Assembly (NCBI GenBank): GCA_002482715.1
Contig: DLGN01000367.1
Location: 196-10,899, forward strand
From: Oxalobacteraceae bacterium UBA7693
Lineage (GTDB): Bacteria > Pseudomonadota > Gammaproteobacteria > Burkholderiales > Burkholderiaceae_D
DNA: 10,704 bases
Reading direction: 5' to 3'
The position numbers were made by a program, and so were the translations under genes. The notes beneath the pieces are model-generated. The model was not told the DNA's origin. It made no database searches and saw only the letters and a program-made list of their open reading frames with translations. Each line of letters begins with the position of its first letter. Positions within the stretch are counted from its first letter, which is position 1. Below are positions 6,883 to 10,704 of the stretch, piece after piece.

Positions 6883-6914
6883 AAAAAAACCCGCAAGCAA
6901 ATGCGGGTTTTTTT
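6883..6914. terminator. Strong intrinsic terminator after narK
   Basis: The stem CCCGCA (6890-6895) / TGCGGG (6902-6907) has loop AGCAAA and is flanked by A7 on the left and T7 on the right, which can pair to lengthen the stem. It works in principle in both directions. It lies 20 bp past the narK stop and separates narK from the ABC exporter operon. Confidence 0.93.
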
Positions 6915-6970
6915 ACATCTGATTGTGAACCATGAAATAAAAAATAAAATCACTCTTTGGCATATTTGAG

Positions 6971-6988
6971 AATTGACAATTATCAATT
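6971..6988. promoter_or_regulatory. Candidate FNR/DNR-type operator
   Basis: The dyad AATTGACAATTATCAATT contains TTGAC-AATT-ATCAA (6973-6986), matching 9 of 10 positions of the FNR-family consensus TTGAT-N4-ATCAA. It is the only near-complete box I found in the window's intergenic regions. The Crp/Fnr protein at 4450-5244 has a recognition helix suited to this sequence. The box overlaps the TTGACA -35 hexamer. Confidence 0.55.
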
Positions 6989-7001
6989 GAGTAAGGATAC
7001 T
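6973..7001 (+). promoter_or_regulatory. Candidate sigma-70 promoter of the ABC exporter operon
   Basis: TTGACA (6973-6978) is a 6/6 match to the -35 hexamer. After 17 bp, GATACT (6996-7001) matches 4/6 of the -10 hexamer. The start of transcription would be near 7008, placing the FNR-like box near -28, a position more consistent with repression than activation. An alternative -10, TTTAAT at 7025-7030, has no good -35. Confidence 0.5.
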
Positions 7002-7057
7002 TCCTGCGAGTCCAATTGACTTGTTTTAATCCTGATACCAATTCGAAAGAAGCCTAG

Positions 7058-7729
7058 ATGATCGCATTAAAAGATATTCGTAAAACCTATAAACAGGGAG
7101 GAAACGAAATTCGCGCCTTAGATGGTGTGGACTTGTCGATAGCGCGTGGTGAGTTTGTCGCGATCATGGGGCCATCGGGTTCTGGTAAATCGACTTTGCT
7201 AAATGTCTTAGGTGCGCTGGATAAGCCGGATAGCGGTACCTACCATCTGGAACAGGATGAAATAGGGAGCATGGATGATGATGCTTCTTCGGATTTGCGT
7301 AATCGCCGGATTGGCTTTGTGTTTCAGTCTTTTCACTTGTTGCCGCGTTTAACCGTATTAGAAAACGTCTTGTTACCGCAGCGTTATGCGGAGCAGCAAG
7401 ATCACGAGGCGGAGAATCGTGCGCGCGCTTTGCTAGAACGTATCGGTTTAGGCCAGCGTATCGGCCATTTGCCTGGCGAGCTTTCTGGTGGACAATTACA
7501 AAGAGCTGCGATTGCGCGTGCTTTGTTAAATCAGCCTGCTTTATTGCTGGCAGATGAACCCACCGGCAATCTCGATTCCAAAAGTGCGACCGATGTGTTG
7601 GAACTATTGGCCGAATTACATGCCAATGGACAGACCATGGTCTTGGTCACGCATGATCCGAATATTGCTGCTAAAGCCCAACGCACCATCCATTTGAAAG
7701 ACGGTAAAGTCGATGAGGTGCTGGCATGA
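7058..7729 (+). CDS. ABC transporter ATP-binding protein, MacB/LolD type
   Basis: A 223-residue cytoplasmic ATPase of an ABC export or extraction system. All motifs are present: A-loop Y11, Walker A GPSGSGKST (38-46), Q-loop Q90 in FVFQSFHLLPRLTVLENV, signature LSGGQ (142-146), Walker B LLLADEP with catalytic E167, D-loop NLD (171-173) and H-loop H199. The LLPRLTVLENVLLP stretch and the ~220-residue length are typical of the MacB/LolD/FtsE group, which pairs with FtsX-like permeases carrying a large periplasmic domain. No permease is fused, and none is visible in the window. The ATG follows GAAAGAAG. The gene overlaps the next by ATGA (7726-7729), implying translational coupling with the periplasmic adaptors. 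Drug efflux, peptide export and lipoprotein extraction all remain possible; the adaptors favour an export role. Confidence 0.93.
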   Translation: MIALKDIRKTYKQGGNEIRALDGVDLSIARGEFVAIMGPSGSGKSTLLNVLGALDKPDSGTYHLEQDEIGSMDDDASSDLRNRRIGFVFQSFHLLPRLTVLENVLLPQRYAEQQDHEAENRARALLERIGLGQRIGHLPGELSGGQLQRAAIARALLNQPALLLADEPTGNLDSKSATDVLELLAELHANGQTMVLVTHDPNIAAKAQRTIHLKDGKVDEVLA

Positions 7730-9765
7730 AGGTCACTGCGAAACACATTACCAAGTACACCGTCTTTTGCCTAGCCATTTTATCTAGTGTATCGGCGATC
7801 GCTGATAAGTTGGCTGCCCCAGCTTATCAACGACCGGTATTATTTACTGGCGAACTGCAAGCTGCGGATTCAGTGCCGATTATCGTCCCATCTTCCCATG
7901 TTTCACCGGTCACTTTGCGTTACTTTGTGCCAGAAGGCAGTAAAGTGAAAAATGGTGAGATAATTTTACGTGTTGATTCTCAAGGTGATTCGGACATCGA
8001 AAGACTTGAACTCGAATTGGTACAAAATCGCGAGCGTGGTTTGCGTGAAGCCGCCGATTTGGAAGTGAAAACGATAGAAGCTGAACGCGCATTAATTACC
8101 GCACAAGCAGCACTAGCAAAAGCGAAGATCGATGCTGCGCTGCCAAAGGCGCAAATATCTGCATTGGATTACGATAAATATCAAGGGGAGTTAGACAGAG
8201 CGACCCGTGATTTAGGTGTCAAACAGAAAGCTTTGGAAAACGCTAAAGATGCGGTGAAGCGGAAATTGGATGATAGTGAATTGGCGGTGAAGCGTTTACA
8301 AATTCAGATTGCTTTCGCCAAAGTGCAAGTCGCGCAAAGTGAAGTGCGCGCAAGCCGTGATGGGGTGGTGATTCATGGTTATGATAATTGGAATGGGAAG
8401 CGCCTCGATGAAGGTGGTCATGCACAAATAGGATCGGTGGCTGGGCAAATCATCGGTGGCGGCAAGCTTAATGTCGTCGCTTGGGTATTGGAAGCAGACC
8501 GACCATTTTTGCAGCAGGGACAAGAACTACATTTGCGTTTTGATGCGATTCCAAACTCTTATGCCAAGGGCGTCATTGAGCGTATCGCCAGCGCGCCTGA
8601 AGCACGGGCGATCTGGGGAAAGGGTCGTTATTTCAAGACAGAAATTCGTTTGCCCAGTAATTTAACGTATGAATTGCAACAAGGTATGAGCGTAGCAATT
8701 GAAACGATCAAATTAGAAAAAGTCGCTGTGAAAAATGATAACAAAGCCACTCAGAAAATGGACAATACGGCAGTGCTAAACAAATCTGCTAAATCTACTG
8801 CTAGCAGTTCAACAGACAATTCCTCAACGCAGGATCTGACTTTAGAAGGTGAGGTATTGTCGCGCCAATCTTCAATCATTGCGCCACCGAATATTCGTCA
8901 CGTATGGAATTACAACTTGGTGATGTTGGCTCCTGAGGGGAGTCATGTGAAGATCGGTGAGCCGGTTGCGATCTTTGAGGCAAATGAAGCCAAGACCAGA
9001 CTCGATACCCATCGCAGTTCACTCAACGAAAAGCAACGCACATCAGAGAAGATCGCATTGGATCATGCCGAGGCTGCTAAAGCCGCTGAATTGGCCGTGA
9101 GTGAGGCTAAGAGCAATGCGGAAAAAGCTTTACGTAAAGCTTCTTTACCCAAGGAGTTGGTAAAGCGGATTGATTATGACAAGTTGGTTATTGAACGTGA
9201 TCTGTTTAACCAGCTCGCCCAGCTATCCGAACGTCAGCGTGAAGCCCAGCAACGTGCCAGAACAGCGGAATTGCGTGGCTTGAAATCAGAAATCGCACAA
9301 CTACAACAGACCATTACTATCTTAGAAAAAGGCTTAAATGGTTTGACGGTGAATGCGCCACGGGCAGGTACGGTTGTGCATAACGTGGGGTTTGATGATG
9401 AAAAATTCGCAGTTGGGAGTCGTGTATTTATGGGCGCAGCAGTGGCCAATCTGGCTGATCCGACAAAAATTTTTGTTGCCGCGAAAGTACCTGAAGCGCA
9501 AGTGTCTTTGGTTAAACTGGGTCAAGTGGTTTCGGTGATTGCACCGGGTGCGAATGCGCAAGTCTCCGCCAAAATTACCGGATTTGGCGCGGTTTTTCAT
9601 GGCAAATCTGCGAATCAACCGATGATTGTCAGAGATATAGAAATTGAGTTTGAGAGTTTGCCCAAGAACTTGAAACCAGGCACTGCGGTACAAGTGAAAC
9701 TAGGAACTCAAAAAGCTGGAACTCAAGTTGCCCAGCCTGGAGTAACGGCAGGAGCGAAGAAATGA
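7726..9765 (+). CDS. Tandem double HlyD/MacA-like periplasmic adaptor protein
   Basis: A 679-residue exported protein with a Sec signal peptide (about 1-26, likely cleavage after AIA). It contains two adaptor modules in tandem. Module A (about 36-328) has a first lipoyl half around FVPEGSKVKNGEIILRVD (67-84), a coiled-coil hairpin about 88-207, a second lipoyl half from RASRDGVVIHG (208-218), and a beta-barrel about 245-325. A linker at 331-370 is rich in Lys, Asn, Ser and Thr. Module B (about 371-660) repeats this: LAPEGSHVKIGEPVAIFE (401-418), hairpin 420-540, NAPRAGTVVHN (543-553), barrel 580-660. Both hairpins carry LPK and then DYDK near their tips (139-151 and 474-486). Ordinary adaptors have one module in about 350-450 residues. 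GAGGTG lies 5 bp before the ATG, which overlaps the ATPase stop; the next gene's start overlaps this stop. It should bridge an inner-membrane ABC permease to an outer-membrane channel. Confidence 0.87.
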   Translation: MKVTAKHITKYTVFCLAILSSVSAIADKLAAPAYQRPVLFTGELQAADSVPIIVPSSHVSPVTLRYFVPEGSKVKNGEIILRVDSQGDSDIERLELELVQNRERGLREAADLEVKTIEAERALITAQAALAKAKIDAALPKAQISALDYDKYQGELDRATRDLGVKQKALENAKDAVKRKLDDSELAVKRLQIQIAFAKVQVAQSEVRASRDGVVIHGYDNWNGKRLDEGGHAQIGSVAGQIIGGGKLNVVAWVLEADRPFLQQGQELHLRFDAIPNSYAKGVIERIASAPEARAIWGKGRYFKTEIRLPSNLTYELQQGMSVAIETIKLEKVAVKNDNKATQKMDNTAVLNKSAKSTASSSTDNSSTQDLTLEGEVLSRQSSIIAPPNIRHVWNYNLVMLAPEGSHVKIGEPVAIFEANEAKTRLDTHRSSLNEKQRTSEKIALDHAEAAKAAELAVSEAKSNAEKALRKASLPKELVKRIDYDKLVIERDLFNQLAQLSERQREAQQRARTAELRGLKSEIAQLQQTITILEKGLNGLTVNAPRAGTVVHNVGFDDEKFAVGSRVFMGAAVANLADPTKIFVAAKVPEAQVSLVKLGQVVSVIAPGANAQVSAKITGFGAVFHGKSANQPMIVRDIEIEFESLPKNLKPGTAVQVKLGTQKAGTQVAQPGVTAGAKK

Positions 9766-10704
9766 TAAAAATAAACAGTGCAATTGTCTTGTTGACGATG
9801 TTGTTTGGATTAAGTGCTTGTGGCAGTGAATCAAGTTCCGAAGCGGTACCTATCGAAGTGGTAGAGGCGCGTCAGTGGCAAGAGGAGATTGCAGCCGACG
9901 GTGAAATTAAAGCTGCAGCCAGCACACAGCTCAATGTCCCTGGCACAGGCTGGGATCAGCGTAATCTGGTTTCTATGGTTGCCAACGGTAGTTTGGTCGA
10001 AAAAGGCCAAGTCATTGCCGTGTTTGACGCTGCACAATCTAGGGTGAAATTATCGCAAGCAGAAACAGATTTGCTACGGAAGGAATTATTGGAGTTGGGA
10101 ATTCAATCGACCGCAGAATTGGGGCGGGCAGAGTTGAGTTCGGATAGCGCCAAAGTGACTGGTGATTTGAATTTAAGTAAGCGCTACGCGAATGCCGATC
10201 TGCAAATTTTTGCGCAAAATAAAATTCTCGATACTTTAGTCGATATTGGTTTTCTCAATCACAAGCAAGATTATTTGAAATGGAAAAATAATCAGATCGG
10301 CGCTCGCAGTAACGCGGATCAGGCTGTCGTGCAATCGCAAAAAGAGAGTGTGACCTTGACGATAGAACAGCAACGTAAGAGCTTGTCTTCCTTAGAGCTG
10401 AAGGCACCGCATGAAGGTGTATTTCTGTTGAAGCCGCGTTGGGACAGTACTTTGCCGCAAGTTGGCAGTAAATTGTGGGCCGGAGAGGAGTTTGGATCTT
10501 TACCTGACCTTGAGCAGCAGGTCGCCAAGTTCAGCATTGCAGAAGGTGCAGCGTTTGGTTTGAAGGAAGGTCAAGCGATCAAGGTACGCCTGTCTGGCAC
10601 CGGAACGGAACTTGATTTGAAAGTCACTAAAGTCGGTAAAACCGCCAGCACCAAATCACGTGAATCCCCCGTCAAGTATTCGGATTTTGAAGCCAGCATA
10701 GGGC
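9762..10704 (+). CDS. Lipoprotein HlyD-like periplasmic adaptor, 3'-truncated by window end
   Basis: Open to the window end; 314 codons are visible. It starts at ATG 9762, overlapping the previous TGA, with AGGAG 7 bp upstream. The N-terminus is a lipoprotein signal: hydrophobic segment, then lipobox L17-S18-A19-C20, with G21 at +2 (no Asp retention signal), so the mature protein should be acylated at C20. A first lipoyl half is about 42-91 (VANGSLVEKGQVIAVFDAAQ), a helical hairpin about 92-210, a second lipoyl half about 211-250 (LELKAPHEGVF, VGSKLWAGEEFGSLPDL) and the start of the beta-barrel about 251-314. The hairpin includes QDYLKWK (169-175), recalling the DYDK of both modules of the preceding protein. 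It is probably a second, membrane-anchored adaptor of the same exporter. The C-terminus and any following permease are not visible. Confidence 0.85.
   Translation, partial: MIKINSAIVLLTMLFGLSACGSESSSEAVPIEVVEARQWQEEIAADGEIKAAASTQLNVPGTGWDQRNLVSMVANGSLVEKGQVIAVFDAAQSRVKLSQAETDLLRKELLELGIQSTAELGRAELSSDSAKVTGDLNLSKRYANADLQIFAQNKILDTLVDIGFLNHKQDYLKWKNNQIGARSNADQAVVQSQKESVTLTIEQQRKSLSSLELKAPHEGVFLLKPRWDSTLPQVGSKLWAGEEFGSLPDLEQQVAKFSIAEGAAFGLKEGQAIKVRLSGTGTELDLKVTKVGKTASTKSRESPVKYSDFEASIG

Noticed and set aside
6987..7004. NarL heptamers TTGAGTA and TACTTCC near the exporter promoter
   Set aside because: Each is 6/7, but the orientation and spacing are not the 7-2-7 arrangement, and they overlap the -10 region.
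9334..9693. 119-codon frame on the - strand inside the double adaptor gene
   Set aside because: Antisense shadow of the second module; no start signal or domain.

Overview
The window looks like a nitrate-respiration regulatory and transport locus from a betaproteobacterium of moderate GC. A Burkholderiales member of the Oxalobacteraceae type (for example Undibacterium-like) is my best guess. This rests on the moaA / narXL / Crp-Fnr / narK grouping, the Burkholderiales flavour of the proteins and the frequent TTG and TTA leucine codons; it is not a database match. All nine genes lie on the + strand, and nothing convincing is coded on the - strand.

Region 1 (1-4202) is a tightly spaced run: the 3' part of moaA (molybdenum cofactor synthesis), a beta-class carbonic anhydrase, a NarX-type nitrate/nitrite sensor kinase and its partner NarL-type response regulator. 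Gaps of about 30-40 bp suggest one transcription unit, probably continuing from nitrate reductase genes upstream of the window. Region 2 (4203-5244) is a 247-bp leader with dyads and a candidate NarL site, followed by a Crp/Fnr-family regulator. That regulator lacks the FNR iron-sulfur cysteines but keeps an FNR-type recognition helix. Region 3 (5245-6914) holds a terminator, a 68-bp imperfect inverted repeat resembling a REP/MITE element, a possible promoter, the narK nitrate/nitrite transporter and a strong intrinsic terminator.

Region 4 (6915 to the end) is a separate operon. It has a MacB/LolD-type ABC ATPase, a 679-residue exported protein made of two tandem HlyD-like periplasmic adaptor modules, and a lipoprotein adaptor cut by the window end. 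The genes are joined by ATGA stop/start overlaps. Its upstream region holds TTGAC-AATT-ATCAA, a 9/10 match to the FNR/DNR consensus, overlapping a TTGACA -35 element.

Working model: NarX-NarL sense nitrate and nitrite, the Crp/Fnr regulator senses low oxygen or nitric oxide, NarK moves nitrate and nitrite, and MoaA supplies cofactor for a molybdoenzyme. The ABC exporter, with three adaptor modules over two genes, is the least conventional part. Its operator-like box suggests it may be tied to the anaerobic or nitrosative programme. Its membrane permease and substrate are not in view.
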